From positions 1 through 41,852 of the forward strand of contig NZ_MJUW02000100.1 of assembly GCF_001753675.2 (NCBI RefSeq): 41,852 bases of DNA. Reading direction: 5' to 3'. Made by a program: the position numbers and the translations under genes. The notes below the pieces were generated by a model, which had not been told where the DNA came from, searched no databases, and worked only from the letters and a program-made list of their open reading frames with translations. Positions 33,495 to 41,852 of this stretch are shown in pieces. Origin of the DNA: Candidatus Brocadia sapporoensis (GTDB taxonomy: Bacteria > Planctomycetota > Brocadiia > Brocadiales > Brocadiaceae). Each line of letters starts with the position of its first letter. The stretch's first letter is position 1.

Positions 33495-34499
33495 TCAATT
33501 GCTGCCGTTTTTGTATGGCCTTATCTCCCTCAACGTTTTTACGAGACAGGATATATCCTCAGGCAGGTCTGCCTGAAATTCCATTTTTTTATTCTGTATG
33601 GGATGAAAAAATTCAATCCTGTGTGCATGAAGAGCCTGTCTCTCGATGATTGGAACTTCGCAGGTTTCCTTTTCCTTTTCCAGCAAGTCAGAAAGATAAC
33701 ATGCTTCGTGGTTGCTGTACATAAAGTCGGCAACGACCGGATGTCCAATTGACCGCATGTGTACGCGAATTTGGTGTGTTCGCCCCGTTTTGGGCATTAT
33801 TCTTACCAAGGTATAGCCGCGAAAACGCTCTATCACCTCGTAGACGGATACCGCTTCTTTCCCAATATCACGCCGTACCGCCATTTTTTGGCGATCGCTC
33901 TTGTGCCTTCCAATTGGTAAATAAATCTCGTCAGAATCAAACCTGACTTCTCCCTCTACGACGGCAACATATTCCTTTTTGATATGTCTTTTTTCAAATT
34001 GCATGGCAATTTGTGAATGAACGGCGTCACTTTTGATCACCAGCATAATCCCGCTCGTATCTCTGTCTAGCCGATGCACAATACCTGCCTTTAATGGTCC
34101 GTTGACCTGAGAAAGGTTTTGACAGTGGAAGGCTACTGCATTAACAAGTGTCCCGGATGGATGACCGCCCGCAGGATGGACAACCATGTCATACGGTTTA
34201 TTGATAAGCATCAAATAGTCGTCCTCGTAAACGATATGCAAGGGAATGTTCTCTGGGACGATCCTGCTTTCTTCGAGTACCGGCACATGGACAGAAATGC
34301 AATCACCCTTTTGGATATCATAACTGCTCTTAATCGTGCGACCATTGACCAGCACAGCCCCTTCCTTTATCAACTTTTGAATAAATGTCCTTGAATAATC
34401 AGAAAGACGCGCTGCCAGGTATCGGTCAATCCTTTTGTCGTCAAACACCTTCTTTATTTCAAAAGTTACCTCTTTTACCTGTGAAACATCCGGTTGCAT
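33495..34499 (-). CDS. RluA/RluD-family 23S rRNA pseudouridine synthase
   Basis: The 334-residue protein has an N-terminal S4 RNA-binding domain (about 20-70, with RIDRYLAARL and LVNGRTIKSS). The RluA-type catalytic domain follows, with the active-site motif HRLDRDTSG around residue 140, then GRTHQIRVH. Length and order match RluD, which modifies helix 69 of 23S rRNA, but the exact uridines cannot be read from sequence. It starts two bases after the stop of the TPR protein gene and is the last gene of the PHP-TPR-RluD unit. Confidence 0.93.
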   Translation of the reverse strand: MQPDVSQVKEVTFEIKKVFDDKRIDRYLAARLSDYSRTFIQKLIKEGAVLVNGRTIKSSYDIQKGDCISVHVPVLEESRIVPENIPLHIVYEDDYLMLINKPYDMVVHPAGGHPSGTLVNAVAFHCQNLSQVNGPLKAGIVHRLDRDTSGIMLVIKSDAVHSQIAMQFEKRHIKKEYVAVVEGEVRFDSDEIYLPIGRHKSDRQKMAVRRDIGKEAVSVYEVIERFRGYTLVRIMPKTGRTHQIRVHMRSIGHPVVADFMYSNHEACYLSDLLEKEKETCEVPIIERQALHAHRIEFFHPIQNKKMEFQADLPEDISCLVKTLREIRPYKNGSN

Positions 34500-34500
34500 A

Positions 34501-35151
34501 TTATTGGATCGCTGATAAACGGTACTGCGCCATAGTTGCCCAGTTGCTGTTCGGTGAGAGTTCTATCGTTTGTGTGTATGAGCGGATGGCATCACTCACT
34601 TGACCCAGCTTTTCATAACAACGTCCTGCATCCCAGTTTCCCTCGGTGACAAGGAAATTGTTACCATACGCTAAAATATCCTCGAACTGCTTAACAGCCT
34701 CCTGGAAGAGCCCTTTTTCTTCGTAAGCATATCCTAAAGACTGTTTTACAAGAATATAAAGGGGATGACTGCCATATCGAGCTAAAAAATCCTGATACGC
34801 ACGGATGGCTTCGTCATAATTTTTCAGACGATAATAAACATTTCCTAATTGAAATACAACCCACGGTGCAGCGCTGGAAGAAGGCAGATTGTCTTTCATA
34901 TATTTGTAAGCATCAGCCGTTGTGCTTAATGCGGCAGTTCTATCCTTTTCACTTCTCCCTTGTTGTACTGCCGTTGCCAGGTCATCATTGATCTTCCAAA
35001 GATTTTGCCATGCAAACTCATTCTTTTTTGCCCTTTGGCTAACAAAAAAAGCAGACGCACCACCAGTAGCGATAGCAATAATAACACCTGTTATTATATA
35101 AATTTTATATTTTTCCAGCGCTTTTAATACGTTTACAGCAGTTTCTTTCAT
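34501..35151 (-). CDS. membrane-anchored TPR protein (YfgM/tetratricopeptide type)
   Basis: The 216-residue product has one N-terminal membrane segment (about 17-35, YIITGVIIAIATGGASAFFV). After a helical spacer come three or four TPR units: WVVFQLGNVYYRLKNYDEAI, LVKQSLGYAYEEKGLFQEAV and WDAGRCYEKLGQVSDAIRSY. It resembles YfgM, a periplasm-facing partner of the Sec translocon, but the similarity is structural and the role is not certain. It sits between the PHP gene (27-base gap) and the pseudouridine synthase gene (one-base gap). Confidence 0.75.
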   Translation of the reverse strand: MKETAVNVLKALEKYKIYIITGVIIAIATGGASAFFVSQRAKKNEFAWQNLWKINDDLATAVQQGRSEKDRTAALSTTADAYKYMKDNLPSSSAAPWVVFQLGNVYYRLKNYDEAIRAYQDFLARYGSHPLYILVKQSLGYAYEEKGLFQEAVKQFEDILAYGNNFLVTEGNWDAGRCYEKLGQVSDAIRSYTQTIELSPNSNWATMAQYRLSAIQ

Positions 35152-35178
35152 GTTTGCCCTTCTTTCAAGGTATCATAT

Positions 35179-35820
35179 TTATAAACCAATTAATAATTCC
35201 GCCTCTTTAAACATTTCCTGAATATCATCCTCCTCCAGACCTGCCCCGCGAGCAATGAATTCAGCGCGACTCCGGTCTAACAAATCATCAGGCGTATGGG
35301 AATCCGAGCCAAAAACAAGTTTTGCGCCGATCTTTTTTGCAACTTTAGCAACATGGCCATTTGCATAAGCGTGCCCTTTCCTTCCGGAGATTTCCAGTCG
35401 CACCCCATTCTTCGCAGCAAGCTTTGTATCATCCTCCGTAATGATGCCTGGATGCACCAGGATATCGGCGCCAGCCTCAATAGCTGCCCGATTTGTTCCC
35501 GGAAGCACGGGCTCAGTAATGGTCTCGCCATGCACCAGCACAAGATAAGCTCCCAGTTCTTTTGCCCGTTTCACCATGGATTTTATATGTTCAGGACGAA
35601 GGTGGGTCAATTCCACTCCACCAAACACCTTAATCCTTGAAACAGCAGATATCTCCCTGCATGCCTTTAAAACATTCGGTATTACCATATCGATATTGGA
35701 GTAATCAACATGATCTGTTATTACCAGCCCGCGGAAACCCTTTGCCTCACAACGCCGGATTAATTCAGCCGGTAAAAGCACTCCATCGGAAAACAACGTA
35801 TGTGTGTGTAAATCAATCAT
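35179..35820 (-). CDS. PHP-domain metal-dependent phosphoesterase
   Basis: The 213-residue protein is a PHP-family phosphoesterase. It begins MIDLHTHTLFSDG, the first metal-binding motif, and continues with ITDHVDYS, VHGE, LVHPG and a C-terminal FGSDSHTPDD, giving the usual set of His, Asp and Glu ligands. Such proteins hydrolyse histidinol phosphate, nucleoside or other phosphoesters; the substrate is not evident. I chose the ATG at 35818-35820; a TTG two codons upstream is possible. The tRNA-Arg gene lies 30 bases upstream on the same strand. Confidence 0.88.
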   Translation of the reverse strand: MIDLHTHTLFSDGVLLPAELIRRCEAKGFRGLVITDHVDYSNIDMVIPNVLKACREISAVSRIKVFGGVELTHLRPEHIKSMVKRAKELGAYLVLVHGETITEPVLPGTNRAAIEAGADILVHPGIITEDDTKLAAKNGVRLEISGRKGHAYANGHVAKVAKKIGAKLVFGSDSHTPDDLLDRSRAEFIARGAGLEEDDIQEMFKEAELLIGL

Positions 35821-35850
35821 TGACAAAAACGCCGGGAAAACTATTTTTAA

Positions 35851-35924
<74 letters not shown>

Positions 35925-36124
35925 ATTGGATCACCGTAAAGAGTATTCAAATAGGAAGACCAAAACAGATTAAAAAGCTAGATTATAGCCTTAAGACAGA
36001 AAAAATCAACATCATTAAACAAAATGTTTCATTGACAATTGGATGAACGATGTGCTTGTGGGCAAATTTCGCCCGCATCCATGATCCTAAAGCGGTGCAT
36101 TCTGGAAATCAGCTCTTAATAGTG

Positions 36125-36385
36125 TCAAGAGAAAGGAGCGGTGCATCGTTCGAGAAATTCCAGATATGCGTACGCTTCATCGGAGGTTCGTCCGCACATC
36201 TCTTCCAGTGGCCGCAGGCTCAGGCAAACAGCCGGTCTTTCCGGCTTGCCAAAGATAAGGCAACGGTTATCCGGACTGAGTTGCAGACAACGGACACCGG
36301 CAGGTTTTCCGTCTGGCATGCCGGGAATGGGAGACGAAATCGATAACGCAATACAACATGCCCCGCAACCAACTCTGCAGTTCAC
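36125..36385 (-). CDS. YkgJ-family cysteine-cluster protein
   Basis: This 86-residue protein has the conserved cysteine cluster of the YkgJ family, a zinc- or iron-binding motif. It shows CRVGCGACC near the start, then GVRCLQL, CLIFG and RPAVC in order. The function of the family is undefined, and metal-binding or a link to protein methylation have been discussed. The start is GTG, with GGATGGG upstream. It follows the NimA-like gene with a 12-base gap and is probably cotranscribed. Confidence 0.78.
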   Translation of the reverse strand: MNCRVGCGACCIALSISSPIPGMPDGKPAGVRCLQLSPDNRCLIFGKPERPAVCLSLRPLEEMCGRTSDEAYAYLEFLERCTAPFS

Positions 36386-36397
36386 GTGATACCCATC

Positions 36398-36883
36398 CTA
36401 TCTTCCCCATTTACCCTGAATTTCAATAACATCTAATCTCAAAATCCCCAAGTTGCGGTAAACCATGTCATTCGACAGAGATTCTCGCCTTATTTTATCA
36501 GGGTTGTCCTCCAGGTGTTTTAAGAGGATATCCATCCCATATTTCTTTTCTTCTAAGGATTCTACGAAAAACATGTTTCCCCGGATAATAACCGACCGGA
36601 ATTCATGTGCGCATTCATTCATGATGTATCCTCTGTCTTCGATGATCGTAGCGCATACCTGCGGGTTTCCGAGAATGAAATCTGCCTTCATACCTCTGCG
36701 TCTGCTGTGGAAATAGAAGACATTTTTGCTTTCATCGTAACCATAGCTGAGTGTAACAATATAGGGTTCCCCGTTTCTGCACAACGCAAGGGTCAGGTAT
36801 TTTCCCTTCTTTATAATTCTCAGCAACTCCGCCTGATCCCGGATTGCCCTTTCCTTTTTTTGCAGATGATATCGTGGCATCAT
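36398..36883 (-). CDS. pyridoxamine-5'-phosphate-oxidase-like flavoprotein (NimA type)
   Basis: The 161-residue protein has the split-barrel flavin-binding fold of the PNPOx-like family. It contains LTLALCRNGEPYIVTLSYGY, the FYFHSRRRGMKADF segment and VCATIIEDRGYI, as in NimA (nitroimidazole-resistance) and related FMN proteins. It probably binds FMN and may reduce small molecules or act in redox control; the substrate is unknown. Two in-frame ATG codons lie at the start. A possible ribosome-binding stretch is not obvious, and the YkgJ-like gene follows. Confidence 0.8.
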   Translation of the reverse strand: MMPRYHLQKKERAIRDQAELLRIIKKGKYLTLALCRNGEPYIVTLSYGYDESKNVFYFHSRRRGMKADFILGNPQVCATIIEDRGYIMNECAHEFRSVIIRGNMFFVESLEEKKYGMDILLKHLEDNPDKIRRESLSNDMVYRNLGILRLDVIEIQGKWGR

Positions 36884-37021
36884 GTTTCAGGCCTTTGAAT
36901 TCCTTATTCACGAAATTCCCGTAAGAGAACAAGCACGTAGCTTTTTCAGTAAAAAATGCACCGTAACCCAACCGGAGCATATCGGAAAGAACAAATCCGT
37001 AGTACAAACATTATGAATCCG

Positions 37022-37054
37022 CCCTGTCAGAATTTAAAACTCTGACGGGGTTAA
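37022..37054. repeat. palindrome downstream of the SWIM gene
   Basis: CCCTGTCAGA and TCTGACGGGG face each other around a ten-base loop, followed on the plus strand by TTAATTTT. It lies between the convergent SWIM and NimA-like units and looks like a dispersed repeat. On the minus strand it lacks a T run. Confidence 0.5.
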
Positions 37055-37102
37055 TTTTGTTCATGTTTTTGCGAAGGGCGTTAAACTCATCTTTGAAAGA
37101 CA

Positions 37103-39016
37103 CTATATAATCTTTTCTCCGGTAAGAGTACGTAAACTTTGGATAAATCGTATTTTCTTTTTGTTGGTTTCTCTCAAACCGGACACATAGGATTCCCAGT
37201 CCTTTGTCCGACGGCTCTTTTGATAGATGTCACGCGCCTGTTTCAAATAGCCCACAGCCGTTTCGTAAGCAGAAGGCTTTGTTAACGCAATCTGGTTTTC
37301 CGCCAAGGCGCACCATATCTTTAGCGCCTCATCAGGGTACTTCTCCGCAATAGCACTGGCAACCCGGGCATCTTTCTCGGAAAACCAACGATTCTTACTG
37401 CAAGACCGCCTGTACCAATGTAATACTTTGTCAGCGTCTTTCTCATTGTCTGCTATATCTATCAATACTTCATACGCCGGAAACCTTTCATAAGGATTTT
37501 TTTTGGCCTTTTGCAGGGTCTTGAAATTATCCTGAGCGCCCACGTTTCCCGTTTCCAAAAACGTTAGCGCCCACTCCCTGACCGCAGTCTTGCTTTTCGT
37601 GTTGACCGCCGCTTCCAGGAGTTTGCTGTAATTGCTCAGGCAGGGAGAATCTAAAAATTCTTCCTGTCGTAGGGATACGACCGCATCATAGTCACCGTTC
37701 TTTTCCGCAAGGTTTGCGATATGTTCCCTCAGGGTACCGGCAATTCCCGGGTACTTTTGGCCAACCTGTCTAATGCCATTTTCTGCTGCCCGCCTGGCCT
37801 CATCATATTTTTTTGCCCCAATTAACCGCTCAACATACCGTACCCAGCTACCAGTAATTCCCGCCTCTTTTTCACAGAGGGGGAGTATTTCTTCGTTCCT
37901 GCCAGATTTTGCAAAGGCAGAGATAAGAAAATTGGAAATGCGGTCTCTCCGATAATTGCTGTTAAACTCGTTGTTAAAATTCTTTGAGAACGATAAATTG
38001 GCAAGCCTGCCGGATAAATCATCCGCCACCGCAGACCATGCTGCTTTGTCACGTATTGATTCCAAAATTTCGTACGTATTACCGCACAGATCGTAGTCAT
38101 CCTGTAACTCTGCTTCTATGAGAAACATAATTTTACTGACGTTTGGCCACCCACACCTTGTAACTGCTTTAAATCCGATTTCCAGACATTCTGAAATTTG
38201 CGAAGCGGAATCACCTTCATCATCGCAGATTTCGACGTAAGAACTCCCTTTTTCCAGCAGTTCTCGGGCAATAGCAATAACAGCATCGTAATAACCCTGG
38301 TCAAAAAGAGTTATCATCATAGAATTCACCCTGCTAAAATCTGCATTGTTTCCCTCGTCTGACCAATGGTTATGCCAAGCCGGTTCTGATGTAATGTTGT
38401 CGATCTCCTGGCGTATGCTGGAAACAAGTTTATTTATCTTGCCCCCTGCCAACCGTGCGCTGTCTAAAAGTTCTGCATGCACCTCCGGATACCTGTTTGC
38501 AAGCCTTGTCAATAATTTAATCAGGAATTCCTTGTCATGCTGGTCGAGAAACTTTGTAATATCATTGTCCTGGCTTGGTTTTGCGGAAGATTTTTTTAAT
38601 CGGGTTTGGGTATCTCCGGGATCGTCGCAGTCGTCTTCCCCGTACCCATCGTCGTCAAGTCCTTTCTTCTTCATGATGTTCGGGTCAGTGGATTGGGCTA
38701 TTGGTATTTCTCTCTTCTCTTTAATTGCCTGGGAAAATGCCAGTACTGTTGCCACGGCATGTTTGCATCCGGCGCCGTAGGGGCAGGTGCAATCAGATAC
38801 GATTTCCTTGTGCCGTCCTTGTCCGCGTATCGTAACAAGAGTTGTATATTTATCATTACCAGATACCGTTGCAAGAATCCCTTGGGGAGCAATTCTCAAG
38901 TTGGTAACCCTGCCGCGCTTGAAGTAATCTTCTCCTCTTTTCAAGACGCGGCTGCCAACCCAATTCGATACATCATTCCACGTTAATTCTCTCAAGATTT
39001 TTTCTGGATTATTCAA
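37103..39016 (-). CDS. SWIM zinc-finger protein with helical-repeat body
   Basis: The 637-residue protein has an N-terminal SWIM zinc finger with C76-x-C78-x5-C84-x-H86, the canonical CxCxnCxH pattern, in the segment CTCPYGAGCKH. An acidic linker rich in D and E follows (about 115-130). The rest is alpha-helical with TPR-like units, such as YDAVVSLRQEEFLDSPCL and LKQARDIYQKSR. SWIM domains bind DNA or protein, and their bacterial hosts often sit next to SNF2 helicases, but no helicase is encoded here. The function is unknown. The plus-strand hairpins at 39085-39165 lie just upstream. Confidence 0.82.
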   Translation of the reverse strand: MNNPEKILRELTWNDVSNWVGSRVLKRGEDYFKRGRVTNLRIAPQGILATVSGNDKYTTLVTIRGQGRHKEIVSDCTCPYGAGCKHAVATVLAFSQAIKEKREIPIAQSTDPNIMKKKGLDDDGYGEDDCDDPGDTQTRLKKSSAKPSQDNDITKFLDQHDKEFLIKLLTRLANRYPEVHAELLDSARLAGGKINKLVSSIRQEIDNITSEPAWHNHWSDEGNNADFSRVNSMMITLFDQGYYDAVIAIARELLEKGSSYVEICDDEGDSASQISECLEIGFKAVTRCGWPNVSKIMFLIEAELQDDYDLCGNTYEILESIRDKAAWSAVADDLSGRLANLSFSKNFNNEFNSNYRRDRISNFLISAFAKSGRNEEILPLCEKEAGITGSWVRYVERLIGAKKYDEARRAAENGIRQVGQKYPGIAGTLREHIANLAEKNGDYDAVVSLRQEEFLDSPCLSNYSKLLEAAVNTKSKTAVREWALTFLETGNVGAQDNFKTLQKAKKNPYERFPAYEVLIDIADNEKDADKVLHWYRRSCSKNRWFSEKDARVASAIAEKYPDEALKIWCALAENQIALTKPSAYETAVGYLKQARDIYQKSRRTKDWESYVSGLRETNKKKIRFIQSLRTLTGEKII

Positions 39017-39084
39017 AGCTTATCGTTCCTCCACATACGGTATTGATCGTACAGAAAAGGGAAAATATCTGCTGAAAAACAGAA

Positions 39085-39194
39085 ACAACATGCCACTCCG
39101 ATGGAGCTTGATTGCGGCATAATGGTTTGTCTCTAGCCATATCGCTCCTAACGGAGCTTTTTTTCGATGGTTTTTCAAAATACTAAAGGGTTAC
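39085..39194. repeat. tandem hairpin repeat plus one end of the GTAACAAWTT family
   Basis: Two related units read on the minus strand AAGCTCCGTTAGGAGCGATA and AAGCTCCATCGGAGTGGCAT, about 50 bases apart. The hairpin CTCCTAACGGAG is followed by TTTTTTT on the plus strand. Next to it 39172-39194, reversed, reads GTAACCCTTTAGTATTTTG, which agrees with the ends of 24440-24571. Confidence 0.6.
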
Positions 39195-39254
39195 CAAAAT
39201 TTAAATTTAATAGACTCAACACTAGTTGCTGCTCAAGAAATTTTCAATAGATAC

Positions 39255-40007
39255 TCAGGATACGGTCGTGGTTTTTAAAATCCCAATTTCATCTTGTGCC
39301 AACTCCTCGGCATAGTCGTTGATCCTGTAAAACTCCTTGTAGTGCAGAAGCATTTCGTTGGAGTTCTTGTAACCCAGACGGCGGCCGTAATTGACGATAC
39401 ACATCGTCCTCGCCTCAACAAAAGAAAATCCCTTGAATTTCAACGCCTCCAGAAAACACTTCTTCATGTGACTCAGGTGATAGGCCGTAGTGCGGGCATA
39501 AAAGCAATTATGGTGTTTAAAGAGAGATTGTACATCGGCAGGGTAATCCGGATTGCCATGAGGTGTGGTCAGTGTTTTGGTATTGTGAGGGGTAATAGGG
39601 GAGACCTGCCCACCCGTCATGCCGTAAGTTTCGTTTGCATAACAGATAACAGTAATGTTCGTGTTTCGTCGTATAGCATGCAATAAATGGTTGCCACCAA
39701 TACCGAGCAAATCGCCGTCCCCGCTTACCACAACGACATTCAGGGTATCGTTAGCGTATTTAATACCTTCAGCCACGGGGATTGCCCTGCCATGCGCTGT
39801 ATGTACCGAGTCCAGATCGAAAAAGCCGGCGCTCCTGCCGGAACAACCAATTCCGGAAACGACAACGGTTCCTTGCTTTGGCAACTCAAGTTCCCCGAAC
39901 GCCTGGCATATGGTTTTCAGAGCAATTCCATTTCCACAGCCGGGACACCATGGGGTTGGTAGTAAATCAAGTTTCAGGTAACGTTTAAAACGAGTATCAT
40001 TGCTCAT
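39255..40007 (-). CDS. korB: 2-oxoacid:ferredoxin oxidoreductase beta subunit
   Basis: This is the TPP-binding beta subunit of a 2-oxoacid (probably 2-oxoglutarate) ferredoxin oxidoreductase, 250 residues. It has PWCPGCGNG near the N-terminus. The TPP and Mg motif is GDGDLLGIGGNH (about residues 94-105), followed by NETYGMTGGQVSP. The enzyme converts 2-oxoacids and CoA to acyl-CoA and CO2 with reduction of ferredoxin, and can run in reverse for carbon fixation. Its start overlaps the 3' end of the alpha gene by 11 bases. 2-Oxoglutarate versus other substrates cannot be settled by eye. Confidence 0.9.
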   Translation of the reverse strand: MSNDTRFKRYLKLDLLPTPWCPGCGNGIALKTICQAFGELELPKQGTVVVSGIGCSGRSAGFFDLDSVHTAHGRAIPVAEGIKYANDTLNVVVVSGDGDLLGIGGNHLLHAIRRNTNITVICYANETYGMTGGQVSPITPHNTKTLTTPHGNPDYPADVQSLFKHHNCFYARTTAYHLSHMKKCFLEALKFKGFSFVEARTMCIVNYGRRLGYKNSNEMLLHYKEFYRINDYAEELAQDEIGILKTTTVS

Positions 40008-41010
40008 ATAATGTTTGCTTTATTTCTTTCGGGTCAATGCGGCCACCTAAGATTGGGATAAACTCCACTTCACGATGGAGCATTCGCTCGATCTCGTAAA
40101 CATACTGTCCCGTATTCATTTCCATCATGCGAATCCGTTTGTATCGTGGTGCGATTTTTCTGATCTCTTCAACCGCCGGGAACATGCGTATGGGGCGGTA
40201 CAGTGCGAAATCATTTTTAAAATAATATGCGGCCCGGGAAAGCGCCCCGTAAGAGATAAGGAGCGTGTCTGTTTCCCTGCTGCATTCCAGATATTCAAAA
40301 TAGTTGTGTCGATGCGCTGTCATCTGCTGCTTTTCACGAAAGCTTGCGATCAACTGCCGGTAATTATTAACATCTGAAGTCTTTAGCACAGAGCCCTTGT
40401 GTGATAATCCGGTAAAATGCCGGTTTCCCATGCCTAAAGCCGGACGGCTTCTGGGTGTAATCGTACAATCATAATGAGGAACAATAGTTTCATAAAGGTG
40501 ACTGATATATCCGTCACTCAGGAGGATTACCGGGCTCATAGATTCTTCAGCGGCATTAAATGCCGCAATGGTGTACCGGAAGAGCTCGAAGACAGAATTG
40601 GGATAAAACACAATGGGAAAGTAATCTCCGTGGCTGCCGTGTATGCATTGGATGACGTCTCCCTGGGCTGGAAGGGTGGGCATGCCGGTGCTGGGACCAA
40701 CCCGTTGGACATTGACAATAACCAGCGGTACTTCCATCATGTGAGCAAGCCCAATGCTCTCCTGCATCAGCGAGAAACCAGGCCCCGATGTTGCAGTCAT
40801 AGCCTTGAGCCCTGCCAGCGATGCACCGATGACGGCGTTGATGGAGGCGATCTCATCTTCCATTTGCATCGTTTTAATATGCTTCTTATTGACCATCTCG
40901 TGAATAATCTCAGAAGCCGGCGTAATAGGGTATCCTGCGAAAAATTGTAAACCAGCGGCCTCTGCTGCCTGTGCGATGGCCTCATTTCCCTGCAACAATT
41001 TTTTGGGCAT
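39997..41010 (-). CDS. korA: 2-oxoacid:ferredoxin oxidoreductase alpha subunit
   Basis: This is the 337-residue alpha subunit. It starts with LLQGNEAIAQAA and the FAGYPITPASEI motif that binds the TPP pyrimidine ring. It continues with the EDEIASINAVIGAS and TATSGPGFSLM segments common to alpha subunits of this family. The ribosome site GAGGAG lies five bases upstream of the ATG. It overlaps korD by 29 bases and korB by 11, so the three are translated together. No gamma domain is fused at the N-terminus. Confidence 0.92.
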   Translation of the reverse strand: MPKKLLQGNEAIAQAAEAAGLQFFAGYPITPASEIIHEMVNKKHIKTMQMEDEIASINAVIGASLAGLKAMTATSGPGFSLMQESIGLAHMMEVPLVIVNVQRVGPSTGMPTLPAQGDVIQCIHGSHGDYFPIVFYPNSVFELFRYTIAAFNAAEESMSPVILLSDGYISHLYETIVPHYDCTITPRSRPALGMGNRHFTGLSHKGSVLKTSDVNNYRQLIASFREKQQMTAHRHNYFEYLECSRETDTLLISYGALSRAAYYFKNDFALYRPIRMFPAVEEIRKIAPRYKRIRMMEMNTGQYVYEIERMLHREVEFIPILGGRIDPKEIKQTLYEQ

Positions 41011-41215
41011 CTATCTCCTCGATCTCAATAGCTATGTCAGGACAATATCGCTGGCACATCCTGCAGGCGATACATCTTTCTAATTCTATTAATTTCTGCT
41101 GTCGAATCTCCAGGTTTTTAACCGGACAGAAATTTACACAGATACCGCAGCGTTTGCAGTATTTATGGTTAATGTGTACAATCCCTTTCCGTTTTGGAGC
41201 CTTTTCTTCGGGCAT
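40982..41215 (-). CDS. korD: 2-oxoacid:ferredoxin oxidoreductase delta subunit (2x[4Fe-4S])
   Basis: This 77-residue ferredoxin-type delta subunit has two [4Fe-4S] motifs: CKRCGICVNFCP near residues 20-31 and CIACRMCQRYCP near 48-59. It transfers electrons from the TPP-enzyme core to external ferredoxin. It is the first gene of korDAB and has AGGAGG about 14 bases upstream of the ATG, with a second AAGG closer. Operon order and overlaps identify it with korA and korB. Confidence 0.92.
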   Translation of the reverse strand: MPEEKAPKRKGIVHINHKYCKRCGICVNFCPVKNLEIRQQKLIELERCIACRMCQRYCPDIAIEIEEIDAQKIVAGK

Positions 41216-41292
41216 GCGACCTTTTTAATCCTCCTGAGATAAAAAGAAAACAGATGTTGAAATATTTGTAACCGCTTAGCTTTTTAAAAAGG

Positions 41293-41371
41293 GTAGTGCT
41301 GGTCGTTCAACGGGGCTCACGGCGGAGTCCCTTGTCTTCGGCTTGTTCCGGGGGTAAAACACCCGCACTAC
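41293..41371. other. structured palindromic element upstream of korDAB
   Basis: GTAGTGC (41293-41299) pairs with GCACTAC (41365-41371). Inside, GGGGCTC/GAGTCCC forms a seven-pair hairpin with one G-U pair, and GGGT/ACCC forms another. The whole is GC-rich relative to the surroundings and lies about 80 bases upstream of korD. It could be a structured leader, a terminator or a mobile repeat. No known family recognised. Confidence 0.5.
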
Positions 41372-41760
41372 GTTTTTCGTTTTATGCGGATCAGATATAA
41401 ATAAACGGATCTCTTTAAAAGCCTAAACGTTACATATTCTTGTGTAAAATCCGGTCTTTCAGAATAGTTTAGCACTATTGCTTGTTAAATTCTATGAATA
41501 TTTTATTAGCGATTATTGAAGAGGGATTTCCATCATTTTAGCGAGAGTTGCCGTTACCGTAAGTCATCGTTCCCGTATCTTTTTTGAGAAGTCAGGGACA
41601 CAGTACTAGTTATTTTTCGCCAAGTATTGATTTATCCATGATAATGACGGTAATCGCCAAAGGTGAAATGCCTGCATACGGATCTTTGTTTATTTGTCCG
41701 TTGCGCCATCAATAGCGCAAACAAAATTGTTTTTTATTTCGCAAGTACAGCAAACGTAAC
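41372..41760. other. intergenic, nothing recognised
   Basis: About 390 bases with no supported gene. Bases 41457-41472 (TTTCAGAATAGTTTAG) resemble part of the 55-bp repeat at the window ends. Confidence 0.5.
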
Positions 41761-41815
41761 GTAACTATTCAGCGAAACGGATGGTGAGAGAGAATAATTT
41801 CTCAGAATAGTTAGG
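41761..41815. repeat. 55-bp short inverted-terminus repeat, copy 2 (inverted)
   Basis: The reverse complement equals 1-55 at 54 of 55 positions. The element begins GTAACTATTC and ends GAATAGTTAGG. The two copies are 41.7 kb apart and in opposite orientation. Confidence 0.85.
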
Positions 41816-41852
41816 AGCCGATAGGGAAAACGGGCAGACGGGAAAATCCCGA

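Overview
The window reads as ordinary chromosome from a Gram-negative, strictly or mainly anaerobic bacterium of moderate GC. It carries KDO and lipopolysaccharide-export genes, TatA, a ferredoxin-linked 2-oxoacid oxidoreductase, several poly-[4Fe-4S] proteins, a CobA-HemD fusion, SpoIVB-S55-like and long beta-propeller secreted proteins, and many short palindromic repeats. This combination fits an anammox planctomycete (Brocadiales; Kuenenia/Brocadia-like). That placement is an inference from gene content, not a search result.

Layout. 1-5.4 kb: mutT-era (minus), a NapH/NosR-type membrane polyferredoxin with a lipoprotein (plus), then rpiB and tsaC (minus), with a MITE-like element between the convergent genes. 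5.7-9.8 kb: a two-gene plus-strand unit for a secreted S55-type peptidase with an unusual domain order and a large beta-propeller protein. 9.9 kb: tRNA-Pro(CGG). 10.3-16.0 kb: an accessory islet. A two-gene NitT/TauT-type ABC transporter without a binding protein sits among decayed mobile elements: an ISNCY-like remnant, a RAYT (REP-associated transposase) remnant, an internally deleted IS4/IS1634-like element, a MITE and the 3' end of a group II intron.

16-20.9 kb (minus): M50 protease, scpA, Trm112-like, yidC and mnmE, a housekeeping cluster. 21.1-22.4 kb: a complete-looking IS3-family element that appears to have landed between a good promoter and kdsD. 22.5-28.5 kb (plus): kdsD, kdsC, a large LptC/OstA multi-domain protein and a degenerate GDPD fused to HEAT repeats, an envelope/LPS neighbourhood. 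29-31.2 kb (plus): cobA-hemD and a CooF/HycB-like ferredoxin. 31.6-36.9 kb (minus): coiled-coil lipoprotein, tatA, rluD-like, TPR protein, PHP protein, tRNA-Arg(CCT), YkgJ-like and a NimA-like flavoprotein. 37-39 kb: SWIM zinc-finger protein. 39.2-41.2 kb (minus): korD-korA-korB with no gamma subunit visible.

Repeats are the strongest unexplained signal. The two window ends carry the same 55-bp element in inverted orientation (54/55 identical). Several MITE-like families recur, some donating stop codons or sitting at gene starts. No CRISPR array, rRNA or classical defence locus was found. The most unusual proteins are the reordered S55 peptidase, the LptC/OstA tandem protein and the GDPD-like protein that has lost its catalytic residues.
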